This document shows positions 9,574 to 18,358 of a DNA stretch of 64,000 nucleotides, one piece after another (position 1 is the stretch's first letter; every line of letters starts with the position of its first letter). The DNA comes from Desulfuromonadales bacterium. GTDB taxonomy: Bacteria > Desulfobacterota > Desulfuromonadia > Geobacterales > Pseudopelobacteraceae. The notes under the pieces were generated by a model. It did not search any database. It had not been told where the DNA came from and worked only from the letters and a program-made list of their open reading frames with translations. The translations under genes and the position numbers were made by a program. The DNA is taken from NCBI GenBank assembly GCA_013349325.1, contig DUZX01000014.1:1-64000 (forward strand), written 5' to 3'.

Positions 9574-9932
9574 TTCTGGTTTTCATCAAGTACATAATTG
9601 AGAAATACGACGATATCGCGGATCTCTTTTTTATCCATATCGGAATTCGGTTTACGCAGCATCTTAATGCCGTAGGCCTTGACGGCCTGCTTGTTGAACG
9701 GCTGGCCGGTGATCGGCGCGCGTCCGGTCTGGACCGCAATGACAACCCGCTCCATCGTATGACACTTGATGCATTTGACGCTCATCAGGTTGAAAGTCGG
9801 CTTAAAGCTCTCCTGGATACTGTCAGCGTCAAAGTTCATCTTTTCACCGCGTCCCTTGGTCTTGATGCGGGCCTCGGACAGCGAAACCGTTACGATGATT
9901 ATGAGTGCTACCAGCAGTGACAGTCGTTTCAT
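9570..9932 (-). CDS. periplasmic monohaem c-type cytochrome
   Basis: 120 residues: a cleavable-looking signal (MKRLSLLVALIIIVTVSLSEA) and a single CxxCH haem site (CIKCH), followed by VVIAVQTGRAPITGQPF and a late Met in KMLRKPNSD that could be the sixth ligand. The C-terminal helix IRDIVVFLNYVLDE fits a class I cytochrome fold. It is the last cytochrome gene of a co-directional set (porin-like 9984, decahaem 11549) and could shuttle electrons in the periplasm. That role is inferred from neighbours. Confidence 0.8.
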   Translation of the reverse strand: MKRLSLLVALIIIVTVSLSEARIKTKGRGEKMNFDADSIQESFKPTFNLMSVKCIKCHTMERVVIAVQTGRAPITGQPFNKQAVKAYGIKMLRKPNSDMDKKEIRDIVVFLNYVLDENQK

Positions 9933-9983
9933 AGAGGGTGCCTCCTGTATATATTCATTTCCTGGGGCGAAAGGCGTGCGTCC

Positions 9984-11522
9984 TTAAAACCCGAAGGTCA
10001 GCCCCAACGTGCCAAGGCGATTAATGGCACTGGTAACCAGTTCGTATTTATATTCTGCCACCAGTTTCAGATTTTCATAGGGGTTGTATCCGACGGTTGC
10101 TATATAGCGACGGATGTACTGGTCGCTGAAACCCTGTTTCTGCGGAGAGGCTACCTGCTGCAGGTATTCGTAGCGACAGGCGGCCAGCAGGTTACTGCGC
10201 AGTGCATACTCAGCTTCAATCGTTCCGCTCTTGGAGATGACTCTGGTCCACTGGTTGACGGCGATGGTATCAACTTTGTCATCGTCCCCATAGCCCCCCA
10301 GAAGACGCAGCCGGAGTGATTTGTAGAGCAGTTCGCTATCCAGGCCGACGCGATAAAAACTGTTTTTGGGATCATTCGAGTTGGCGCTGCCGTTTTTACC
10401 AACATATCCGTAGCCACCGATATTTATCGTCAGGAAATCGAGAATACTCTCTTCCTTGGCCAAGTCGATTTCCGGTTCATTGGCCAGATAATCGGCGCCG
10501 CCGAATTTGTAGGAGACATGACCGTAACCCTCTTTGCTGTTCTGTCCTTTGCGATTAACGGCTCCGACCGCAACAAAGAAGCGCTTGCCCAGAATGGAAT
10601 TCAATTCCAGAGCATCCTGGGTTTGGTCAATCCGGAATACGGACTGCTGGCCGGTAGACTGCCCGCCGACAGTATAGGTATAAGGGAGGTAATTGTTGGT
10701 GACGGAGAGTTTGTTGTTGGTTTTCCAGAGACCGAGTTTGGGCTGCATGCGGCCGACCTTCAGGTTGACGGGGGTGTCCAGCAGATGCCGCCAGGAGACG
10801 AAAAATTCGGTCAGATCGGTTTTATTGTTGGTTGAAATCACACTCGTATTGCCGGTGCTGGCGGGGGGCTGTTCGCTGTAGGCCACGTAGGTGGCAAAGA
10901 AACCGACTGTTTCGCGGAAGTGACCACCGGCGTGCAGTTTAAAAGCGCGGGTCGAAAAATCGAACTCATTGACGGCTTTGTTGTCATAAACAATGTTGAG
11001 AGCGCCGGTAAACGAGATCGGAAGTTGTTCCGGGATAGCTGATAAAAGCAACCCTTCAGACTTCTGTTCTCCGGCCGGTTGCGGCGTCTCTACTGCCGAA
11101 AGAGTTGCTTCGGGAGCGGGGGGCTGCGCCGGTTCTGCCGTTTCAGTGGTGGTCATGGCACCATTTTTAAGTTTACGCAAAAGCTCATCATCCCCAGCAC
11201 CCTGAATGTCCGGCGAAGCGCCGACCGGTGCCGCAGGTGACGCAACCGGTTTGGGAATCGTTACCGCTTTGGCGATCGGTGCTGGGGGCGGCTCCGTATC
11301 TTTGGCTGTTTTTTTTACTTTACTGACAAAGACATACGAATTTTTCAGGAAGGCGTCACCATATTCATTTAACTCCGGAAAAATGGTGTGGCAGGTACTG
11401 CATTCCACCTTGTAGGAACGAGTAAAAGCTGGAATGGCATGGGCGCTGTCCGGTGCAAAAGCAGCTACCAGAAGTGCAAAGAATAACAAGAACGGAGATG
11501 CGTGCATAAGGTTACGTATCAT
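9984..11522 (-). CDS. outer-membrane beta-barrel protein with an N-terminal haem c motif
   Basis: 512 residues. Signal peptide (FLLFFALLVAAFAPDSAHA), then a single CxxCH (YKVECSTCHTIF) within a FTRSYKVEC...PELNEYGDAF segment, a Pro/Ala-rich linker (about 95-165), and a long region of alternating strands ending in an aromatic beta-signal (LGLTFGF). This looks like a porin with a covalently bound haem at its periplasmic end. It is next to a decahaem lipoprotein and a monohaem cytochrome, the components of a trans-outer-membrane conduit in Geobacter. Haem attachment and pore formation are inference. Confidence 0.75.
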   Translation of the reverse strand: MIRNLMHASPFLLFFALLVAAFAPDSAHAIPAFTRSYKVECSTCHTIFPELNEYGDAFLKNSYVFVSKVKKTAKDTEPPPAPIAKAVTIPKPVASPAAPVGASPDIQGAGDDELLRKLKNGAMTTTETAEPAQPPAPEATLSAVETPQPAGEQKSEGLLLSAIPEQLPISFTGALNIVYDNKAVNEFDFSTRAFKLHAGGHFRETVGFFATYVAYSEQPPASTGNTSVISTNNKTDLTEFFVSWRHLLDTPVNLKVGRMQPKLGLWKTNNKLSVTNNYLPYTYTVGGQSTGQQSVFRIDQTQDALELNSILGKRFFVAVGAVNRKGQNSKEGYGHVSYKFGGADYLANEPEIDLAKEESILDFLTINIGGYGYVGKNGSANSNDPKNSFYRVGLDSELLYKSLRLRLLGGYGDDDKVDTIAVNQWTRVISKSGTIEAEYALRSNLLAACRYEYLQQVASPQKQGFSDQYIRRYIATVGYNPYENLKLVAEYKYELVTSAINRLGTLGLTFGF

Positions 11523-11548
11523 CAGATATTTCCCTCCTCGATGTTCAT

Positions 11549-13795
11549 TTACGGTGCCGGTCGGTGATCGCTGGTATAGCTTTTAATAGTACCGTCTGCA
11601 TTATTAGCGGTTACGATGCTGCCGCAGAGGTAGTAGCTGGCCTGCTTCAGCTCTTCAGAAGTCAGATATGCCGCATACTGGAATGTGTCATTCTCTCCAC
11701 GGATTCCTACCCCTGCATAAGTATTGAGACGGGGGTACTGCCTGTTTCTGCTGTCGTCGGCGCGCGTAAATGTTTCTGCCGGATCGCAGACCGATTTGTT
11801 GAGTGTGCCATCGTCGAGCCAGTCCATGGAATCAAAGATCAGCCGCTTGACGTAGCGGCGGTTATGGGCAAACGCACCCGGGTCGTAATAGAGCATGTAA
11901 AAATTGTAGACCGATCCCATGGTGTAAGCGGCAGAACGAAGCGGATAGGTTGCGCCGGTGAGCGGATCCGTAAATTGCGCGCCGAGAATATAAAAAACGA
12001 GTCCGTTTAGTGGCTTATCGCTGTCGTCGCTCTTCGTACTGCTGCGGAGCCAGGGCTGAACTTTTACTCCCGTTATATTGCTCCCGTACCAGTTTGATGG
12101 AGTACCGGGGCGCCCTTCTGCATCTTCAATTACGCGGGCCGTCCTGGAATCAACCGCAAAAGACAGCAGGCGAGCGAAGGCCTTGGCAGCCGCCTTATAC
12201 TGAACTTTCTGCAGCTCAAGCAGGTTATAGCTGCTTCCGCTGGCCGGATCGATGCCACTGTCATTCCACTCCATCTTTCCGGCGGCATCCGTGTGGCAGG
12301 CGGCGCAGGCTTTGCTGGTGACGCCGGTGATCGGATCTGAAGGTGTTGACCCGTTACGGTAGGTTGAGCTGGCGTTGCGGTTGACCGGCAGGAAGGTGTG
12401 TGAGGTGCCGTCATTACCCTTGGCATTCATGTGGCAGCCAACGCAGGGGCCATAGCCGCGACTGTCTGCCGCCAAACCCTGCGTCCCTTCGGGTGAACGC
12501 AGCGGATTGGTGCTGCCGGTACCGATAATGTCGTGTGTGAAGTTTACGTTGCTGTAGCCCTGCAATTTGGAAGAACCGCTACTGTAGAATTCAAATCCGG
12601 CACCGACGATCGTGCCGTTTTTATCAGTCGGACGGAAAATGAGTTCTGCTGCACCCCGGAAGTGATTGACAATCCGGCCGGCTTTGTCGAGTTCAAGCCC
12701 CCGGATGTCGGCCATCTTGACATCCAGACCGGTCATGCGTCCTGAATGGCAGGCGACGCATATGTTGGAAGCGCCTACATCGGGGAAGGTCAGGCCGAAG
12801 CTGCGGATAGCACCGCCCTTCATGGCAACTCCCGCTCGTGAGGAAAAATTGTAGAAGGTGGTAACACGCGGGACACTGCGTAGTTTGTAGCCATAGGCAC
12901 TGCCGTTGCCGTTATCATGGCAGGCGTTGCAGTTGGTCAGTTCCTTGCTCTTGTCGGAGGATATCTTGCTCCTGAAGCCGGTCACTCCGGTCGGGTAGTC
13001 ATCCATGCGGAACGGTTTTCCGGTTTTCGGGTCGTTGGCCCCAAACGGGCTCAGGTCGCTGAAGCCGGAACTCACGTACTGAATAAAGCCGGTAGTAGTG
13101 TGACAGCGCAGGCAGACCTGGTATTGTCCGTTGTTACTGTCACTCAGTGCCTGGGACGCTTTCAGGGTAAAGGAGCCAGCTGTCTTGAAGTCAAAGTCAT
13201 CGCGCGTTTTGGTTCTGAATTTGCTGAAGCCGCTGACCGTGCCATGTCCGCTGGTGGCCCAATCCCTAAGGTTGTTACGGGCACTGGTGGTATCGTGGGG
13301 ATTGTGGCATTTACGGCAGTTGCGCTCATACTGCGATGAGACATAGCTGCCAGGATAGTTGACGGAGGTGTTGTTGTTAAAGTGCGCCTCTTTAACCCCG
13401 GCTGTCGGAAAGAGTCCGTTTGTCCGGGCGTGACATTTATCACATTTTCCGTCGCGGTCAGGATTGGTGCTGACGTGATTGACGGTAGTTGGTGTCCCGG
13501 CCGGTGTTCCGGCGTGGCAGCGGTTGCAACTGGCCGGATGCCCTGCTTCCGGTTCATGGCAATCGGCACAGCCGGCGGCGTTCATGCTGTTGTGATGGGA
13601 CAGCTTCCATTCATCGACAATATTTACTCCGCTGCCGGGACTGATCGCCCCCTGGTGACAATCTATGCAGCTGTGAGAAGCCTCCAGTTTGCTGCCACCG
13701 GGCGCTGCCACAGTCTTTTCACCGCAGCCTGAGAGAGCGGATACAGACAGAAGGAGTACAATCAACAACCGGGAAAATGGTGTGAGAGAAGGCAT
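11549..13795 (-). CDS. decahaem c-type cytochrome lipoprotein
   Basis: 748 residues. The signal sequence ends in a lipobox (SALSGCGEK), so the protein is likely anchored in the outer membrane. I count ten CxxCH haem sites: CIDCH, CADCH, CNRCH, CDKCH, CRKCH, CLRCH, CNACH, CVACH, CVGCH and CAACH. Four lie in the first 140 residues, and the last about 240 residues have none, an uneven layout. Geobacter outer-surface cytochromes of the OmcB kind accept electrons through a porin; the adjacent barrel protein makes the same arrangement plausible. I cannot name an orthologue. Confidence 0.88.
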   Translation of the reverse strand: MPSLTPFSRLLIVLLLSVSALSGCGEKTVAAPGGSKLEASHSCIDCHQGAISPGSGVNIVDEWKLSHHNSMNAAGCADCHEPEAGHPASCNRCHAGTPAGTPTTVNHVSTNPDRDGKCDKCHARTNGLFPTAGVKEAHFNNNTSVNYPGSYVSSQYERNCRKCHNPHDTTSARNNLRDWATSGHGTVSGFSKFRTKTRDDFDFKTAGSFTLKASQALSDSNNGQYQVCLRCHTTTGFIQYVSSGFSDLSPFGANDPKTGKPFRMDDYPTGVTGFRSKISSDKSKELTNCNACHDNGNGSAYGYKLRSVPRVTTFYNFSSRAGVAMKGGAIRSFGLTFPDVGASNICVACHSGRMTGLDVKMADIRGLELDKAGRIVNHFRGAAELIFRPTDKNGTIVGAGFEFYSSGSSKLQGYSNVNFTHDIIGTGSTNPLRSPEGTQGLAADSRGYGPCVGCHMNAKGNDGTSHTFLPVNRNASSTYRNGSTPSDPITGVTSKACAACHTDAAGKMEWNDSGIDPASGSSYNLLELQKVQYKAAAKAFARLLSFAVDSRTARVIEDAEGRPGTPSNWYGSNITGVKVQPWLRSSTKSDDSDKPLNGLVFYILGAQFTDPLTGATYPLRSAAYTMGSVYNFYMLYYDPGAFAHNRRYVKRLIFDSMDWLDDGTLNKSVCDPAETFTRADDSRNRQYPRLNTYAGVGIRGENDTFQYAAYLTSEELKQASYYLCGSIVTANNADGTIKSYTSDHRPAP

Positions 13796-13821
13796 GAGGG
13801 CTCCTTATCAGTGGGCGTTGA

Positions 13822-14571
13822 CTATTTTAACAGACGATACAGATAGGTGAAGGTGCCGCCGACGGATATACCTGACAGCAGGCCGGCGTAGCGACTGACT
13901 TCCTGCGAAAATTGGACCCGCCCTGAGAATTCAGCTATATCCGTTGATTCATCCGTCATCAAGGCGATGATGTCCTGCCAGTCCTTGTCCCACTGGAAGA
14001 TCTGCAGGTAGAGTTCAGAGCCGCGCCAGAGCAGGATGCAGACAAATACCACCCCGAAGGCGATGAAGCCGCGCGATATCTCGGAATCTTTGATGGCAGC
14101 ATAAATTTTTCTGACCAGCTCGATATTCATGAGGCAGAGGAAAACCCAGATGGCATTCTCAACCATTCTGATGTTTCTGATGGTGTTGGGGCTAGGGACC
14201 GGATTGAGCAGGAGAAAACCGGCCGAAAGCGCAAGGACAACAACGGTGCTGAGATACACAATCAGTTTATTGCCGGAAATTTCGAACGTGCGGCAGAAAA
14301 CGTAGTATTCGAGAAATCCATGCGTGATGGTCATGATTGCAATGGTACCGACGATGTAGTGATAGGCGGTCAGCTTCTGATAGTTGGACCACGGATTGAT
14401 GCCGTAGGCCTGGCTGATGAAAATCAGAAAGAAGCCGATCGAGATACTCGTCCAGACACGGGCATTGCCGATGCTGAAGTAGAAGCTGATGGCCCCCGCC
14501 AGACCCCAAAAAATGACTTGGACGAGATCGAAGGTGTTCATTTGGGCCAGTAGTTCTATAAACTTGTCCAT
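13822..14571 (-). CDS. multi-pass inner-membrane protein in cytochrome locus
   Basis: 249 residues with about six hydrophobic helices (roughly 15-35, 40-57, 70-95, 102-120, 138-152, 168-185) and a hydrophilic C-terminal tail. Histidines at YHY and THG within the third helix could bind haem b, but the pattern is not one I recognise. It is the gene upstream of the decahaem lipoprotein (26-base gap), so it may belong to the same transcript and link the quinone pool to the periplasmic carriers. That link is speculation. Confidence 0.65.
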   Translation of the reverse strand: MDKFIELLAQMNTFDLVQVIFWGLAGAISFYFSIGNARVWTSISIGFFLIFISQAYGINPWSNYQKLTAYHYIVGTIAIMTITHGFLEYYVFCRTFEISGNKLIVYLSTVVVLALSAGFLLLNPVPSPNTIRNIRMVENAIWVFLCLMNIELVRKIYAAIKDSEISRGFIAFGVVFVCILLWRGSELYLQIFQWDKDWQDIIALMTDESTDIAEFSGRVQFSQEVSRYAGLLSGISVGGTFTYLYRLLK

Positions 14572-14592
14572 ATATCCTCCCGTTTGTCCCGA

Positions 14593-15558
14593 TTAAAAAT
14601 TTGCTTTGGCAGTTGTAATGACGGAGTTGAGCTTTTCCATCATCAGTCGTATGTTGGTGCCGCTGATCAGGAGTTTTGCAGCCCGTTCGATATCGCTTAC
14701 AAAAAGCACTGCACCCTGTTCGTTAAGCAAACAGCTGTTTCCGCCATAGTCTGCCAGGGCTTTATCGACAATCCCGCGCCCAACCCGGCCGACGTATTCG
14801 CCGACAATTGTGCGTACCTGTTCCTCCAGTTCGCCCAGTTTCAGCGCGGCATTCTTTTTTTCACGCTCCAGGCGCTCCAGACGAACGCTGTCGAGTTCGG
14901 ACTGGTGCCGGTTAACGCAGTTGTCCCAGATACTCTGTATGTTCGCTACTTCCAGCAGGTTGATACCCATCAGCTCTTCAACACTCTGAGTGGAAAAGAG
15001 GTCAATTTTTGCACCCGGCAGGCTGGCTATCTTCTGGGATTCCGAGGAAGATGTTTCGATCTCGCTTGAGCCGTCGTGAAAAAACCCGAGCGGAGTTCCC
15101 TCTTTATAAAAAATCATGGCGGAACGTTGGTCGGTGTAGATGCGCAGGCAGCCGTTCATACGGTCATTGCGAATCTTTTCAAGCAATACCTTGATGTCGA
15201 CCAACTTCAGATCCTGGGCTTTATAGAGCGTTTCGCCCTCGAGCAGGGCATGGATAGACATGGTGAGGTCTTTGGAAAGTTTATAGACATTCAGGGCGCC
15301 GCTGCCTGAAGTTACCATCAGTTCTGCCAGCGAAGAGATAGCTTCAAAACCGGTCCGGCGGGCTCCGACGAGCCCTTCAAGCAGGGCGCTGATCAGTTTG
15401 CCCGCTTCAAAAACAAGAATAACGGTACTGTTCTGAAATACGAAGCTGGCATACCCGGTAAAACTGCCGTTGGCAAGTTTTGTAAGAATCTCCGGAAGTT
15501 TCAGTTTCGAAACAGCCAGATTTTCAAATAAGGGGTTGCCCTTGGGGAGCAGGAACAT
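14593..15558 (-). CDS. DUF4388-like signalling protein
   Basis: 321 residues from the ATG preceded by AGGAGG (an in-frame ATG 30 bases upstream lacks a better site). The N-terminal half contains two copies of a fold beginning LPEILTKLANGSFTGYASF and IKVLLEKIRNDRMNGCLRI, the pattern of DUF4388 (PATAN-like) domains found in delta-proteobacterial signalling proteins. The middle is a coiled coil (residues about 210-245, ERLEREKKNAALKLGEL), and the tail resembles a roadblock-like end. No enzyme motif is seen. It heads the co-directional cytochrome genes. Confidence 0.6.
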   Translation of the reverse strand: MFLLPKGNPLFENLAVSKLKLPEILTKLANGSFTGYASFVFQNSTVILVFEAGKLISALLEGLVGARRTGFEAISSLAELMVTSGSGALNVYKLSKDLTMSIHALLEGETLYKAQDLKLVDIKVLLEKIRNDRMNGCLRIYTDQRSAMIFYKEGTPLGFFHDGSSEIETSSSESQKIASLPGAKIDLFSTQSVEELMGINLLEVANIQSIWDNCVNRHQSELDSVRLERLEREKKNAALKLGELEEQVRTIVGEYVGRVGRGIVDKALADYGGNSCLLNEQGAVLFVSDIERAAKLLISGTNIRLMMEKLNSVITTAKANF

Positions 15559-15642
15559 ATCACAGCCTCCTGGAAACATCGGATGCAAAATTTGGATAAC
15601 CTACTGTTATTTCCAAGCCATGTCAAACCTTTAGGTAATTAA

Positions 15643-15672
15643 TTGACTTGTTTCCCGAGATTACGGTATTGT
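15643..15672 (+). promoter_or_regulatory. candidate promoter of nadC-birA-coaX
   Basis: TTGACT, an 18-base spacer and TATTGT in the 170-base divergent gap between the DUF4388-like gene and nadC. The -10 box is imperfect. Confidence 0.45.
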
Positions 15673-15728
15673 TCCACGCTCATTATCCGTTAAATCAGTA
15701 CAATACTTAATGTGGGTGGGTGACCGGC

Positions 15729-16553
15729 ATGATTATGATTGATCGTTTGATAGAACAGGCGCTGCTGGAGGATATTCACACCGGTGACATTACGACGCTG
15801 GCTGTCGTACCGGGGCGCCGCCCCGCTACTGCACGCCTGATTGCAAAAGAGGAGCTGGTGGTGGCTGGTTTGGCAACGGTCGAGCGGGTTTTCAAACGGC
15901 TTGATCCCGATTCGGCTTTTTCGACCGGTTTGACCGATGGAGATCGGGTGCCGGTCGGAACGATTATGGCGGTTGTAGCGGGAGACGCCGCCACTCTTCT
16001 TCAGGGAGAGCGGGTCGCGCTCAATCTGCTGCAACGCATGTGCGGTATCGCTACGCTGACCTCCCGCTTTGTGTCGTCGGTAACAGGTACCCGGGCCAGG
16101 ATTGTCGATACCCGTAAAACCACGCCCGGATTGCGCCAGTTGGAAAAGTATGCCGTGCGGGTCGGCGGCGGTATCAATCACCGCACGGGTCTCTACGATG
16201 GTGTGCTGATCAAGGAAAATCATATTGCAGCCGCCGGTGGGATTACGGAGGCGATCCGGCGCGCACGCGCCTATATCCCCCATACGCTGAAAATAGAGAT
16301 TGAAACCGAAACGCTGACGCAGGTTGACGAGGCGTTGGCAGCCGGTGCCGACATCATTATGCTTGATAACATGAGTCTGGATGAAATCCGCACGGCCGTT
16401 ACCGTGATAGCCGGACGGGCGCTGATAGAGGCCTCGGGAGGGGTCAATCTTGAAAGCGTACGGGCGATTGCTGAAACCGGTGTGGATATTATCTCGGTTG
16501 GTGCTCTGACCCACTCACCCCGGGCGATGGATATCTCCATGCTGTTGGAGTGA
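15729..16553 (+). CDS. nadC: nicotinate-nucleotide pyrophosphorylase (carboxylating)
   Basis: About 274 residues; it makes nicotinate mononucleotide from quinolinate and PRPP in NAD synthesis. It has the RVALNLLQRMCGIATLT helix, the VDTRKTTPGLRQLEKYAV substrate motif, and GGGINHRTGLYDGVLIKENHI. A GTG at 15720 and ATGs at 15729 and 15735 are all possible starts, and none has a strong ribosome site. First gene of a cofactor operon with birA (29-base gap) and coaX. Confidence 0.96.
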   Translation: MIMIDRLIEQALLEDIHTGDITTLAVVPGRRPATARLIAKEELVVAGLATVERVFKRLDPDSAFSTGLTDGDRVPVGTIMAVVAGDAATLLQGERVALNLLQRMCGIATLTSRFVSSVTGTRARIVDTRKTTPGLRQLEKYAVRVGGGINHRTGLYDGVLIKENHIAAAGGITEAIRRARAYIPHTLKIEIETETLTQVDEALAAGADIIMLDNMSLDEIRTAVTVIAGRALIEASGGVNLESVRAIAETGVDIISVGALTHSPRAMDISMLLE

Positions 16554-16582
16554 TAATTTTGCAACTACACGGGTTATAATAT

Positions 16583-17560
16583 ATGCATCAGAAATCCAGC
16601 GAAATCCTGCGCCTGTTCCGCTCTGAAAGCGGTTTTGTTTCTGGTGAAGCTATCAGCCGCGAGCTTGGTGTGTCTCGAACTGCCGTCTGGAAGCATATTT
16701 CGACGCTGCGCAGGGCAGGTTACCGCATCGAAGCGCTTCCATCGCGCGGCTATCGCCTGCTCTCTGCGCCGGATATCCTCGTTGCGCAGGAGATAACGGC
16801 TGTATTGGACGGCAGTCGCATCGGGAAATATCTGGAATGCCTACAGCAGACCGCTTCGACCAACGCTGACGCCATGCGACTGGCAGAGGCGGGAGCCGTT
16901 GAAGGTACTGTCGTCATTGCCGACGCTCAAACGGACGGTAAAGGGCGACGTGGGCGGGTCTGGTCATCGCCGGCCGGTGTCAACCTCTATTGCTCGATCG
17001 TACTGCGGCCGCAGATTCTACCGCATGAGGCGCCTCAGTTGACATTTCTCTCGGCTGTAGCGGTTGCTCAGGCCATTGAACTGAACTCCTCATGTACGCC
17101 GACCATCAAATGGCCCAACGATATTCTGATCGACGGGAAGAAAGTTGCCGGACTGCTGAACGAGATGAGTGCCGAGACCGACGGTATCAACTGTGTCGTA
17201 CTGGGCATTGGCGTCAACCTGAATATGACGGTCGACCAATTCCCGGCTGATCTGCGTTCTCCGGCTACCTCCCTGCTGATCGAGTCCAGAGTGCGGGTTG
17301 TGCGGTCACGTTTTGCTGCCAGCCTGCTGAATGCGCTTGACCGGCTGTATAATGATTTCCTGGCATCCGGTTTCGGGCCGGTGCGTGAAGAGTGGCAGCG
17401 GCGCTGCAATGCCACCGGGCGGCAGATGGTGATGAGCGAGGGTGGTGTTGATCGTGTCAGCGGCCTGTTTGCCGGTATTGATGCCGATGGCTCACTGCTG
17501 CTGCGCACAGAGGAAGGTGTTCTTGAGCGAATTATCAGTGGTGATGTGAGGGTGATTTAA
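16583..17560 (+). CDS. birA: bifunctional biotin-protein ligase / biotin operon repressor
   Basis: 325 residues. The N-terminal winged helix ([20 protein letters not shown], residues 20-39) marks the DNA-binding class II form. The ligase domain follows: [10 protein letters not shown] (121-130) for biotinyl-AMP binding and [20 protein letters not shown], then a small C-terminal SH3-like domain. It biotinylates acetyl-CoA or pyruvate carboxylase carrier proteins and probably represses biotin genes. Overlaps closely with coaX (one base apart). Confidence 0.95.
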   Translation: MHQKSSEILRLFRSESGFVSGEAISRELGVSRTAVWKHISTLRRAGYRIEALPSRGYRLLSAPDILVAQEITAVLDGSRIGKYLECLQQTASTNADAMRLAEAGAVEGTVVIADAQTDGKGRRGRVWSSPAGVNLYCSIVLRPQILPHEAPQLTFLSAVAVAQAIELNSSCTPTIKWPNDILIDGKKVAGLLNEMSAETDGINCVVLGIGVNLNMTVDQFPADLRSPATSLLIESRVRVVRSRFAASLLNALDRLYNDFLASGFGPVREEWQRRCNATGRQMVMSEGGVDRVSGLFAGIDADGSLLLRTEEGVLERIISGDVRVI

Positions 17561-17561
17561 T

Positions 17562-18326
17562 ATGCTTCTGGTTATTGATGTCGGCAACAGTAATATTGTC
17601 CTGGGGGTCTACGACGGAGTTCAGCTCGTTCATAACTGGCGCCTCTCAACAGTTACGTCACGTACCTCCGATGAATATGCGGTACTGCTGCACAGCCTGT
17701 TCGATCAGGCCGGGCTGGCTTTTTCTGAGGTCAAGGCAACCATCATTTCATCGGTTGTCCCACCACTGACCGGTGTTATGGAGGCTATATCGCGTGACTT
17801 TTTCAGTCTGAGCCCCTATGTCGTCGGTCCCGGTATAAAAACCGGCATGCCGATCCAGTACGATAATCCGCGTGAGGTTGGTGCCGACCGGATTGTCAAT
17901 GCGGTGGCCGGTTTTGAAAAACACCACTGCCCTTTGGTAATTGTTGATTTCGGTACGGCGACCACCTTTGATTATGTGAACGGTAAAGGCGAATACTGCG
18001 GCGGAGCGATAGCCCCCGGTCTGGCAATCTCGCTGGAGGCGCTTTTTCAGCGGGCCAGCAAACTTTCGAGAGTTGACATCATCAAACCGCCGCATGTGAT
18101 TGCAAAAAACACCGTCAACTCGATGCAAGCCGGGATCTTCTACGGGTATGTCGGTCTGGTGGATGGCATCGTCGAGCAGATCCGCAGCGAGACGCCGGAA
18201 AAATTCCGGGTGGTCGCCACGGGTGGACTCGCAGCTCTGATTGCGCCGGAATCAAAGAGTATTGATGAGGTCGATGAATTTCTGACATTGGATGGATTGC
18301 GGATACTGTACGAACGGAACAGGTAA
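17562..18326 (+). CDS. coaX: type III pantothenate kinase
   Basis: 254 residues of the acetate/sugar kinase fold: [19 protein letters not shown] (phosphate-binding, catalytic Asp region), the [16 protein letters not shown] pantothenate motif, [12 protein letters not shown] and GGAIAPGL. It phosphorylates pantothenate in CoA synthesis. This type is insensitive to CoA feedback and needs a monovalent cation, by family knowledge. Starts one base after birA ends. Confidence 0.96.
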   Translation: MLLVIDVGNSNIVLGVYDGVQLVHNWRLSTVTSRTSDEYAVLLHSLFDQAGLAFSEVKATIISSVVPPLTGVMEAISRDFFSLSPYVVGPGIKTGMPIQYDNPREVGADRIVNAVAGFEKHHCPLVIVDFGTATTFDYVNGKGEYCGGAIAPGLAISLEALFQRASKLSRVDIIKPPHVIAKNTVNSMQAGIFYGYVGLVDGIVEQIRSETPEKFRVVATGGLAALIAPESKSIDEVDEFLTLDGLRILYERNR

Positions 18327-18358
18327 TTCCAAAATTTCAATCAAAGGAGGAGAACGCT

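Noticed and set aside
15690-16514. A 274-residue open frame on the minus strand
   Set aside because: It lies across nadC on the other strand, which has clear motifs; its translation shows no family pattern.
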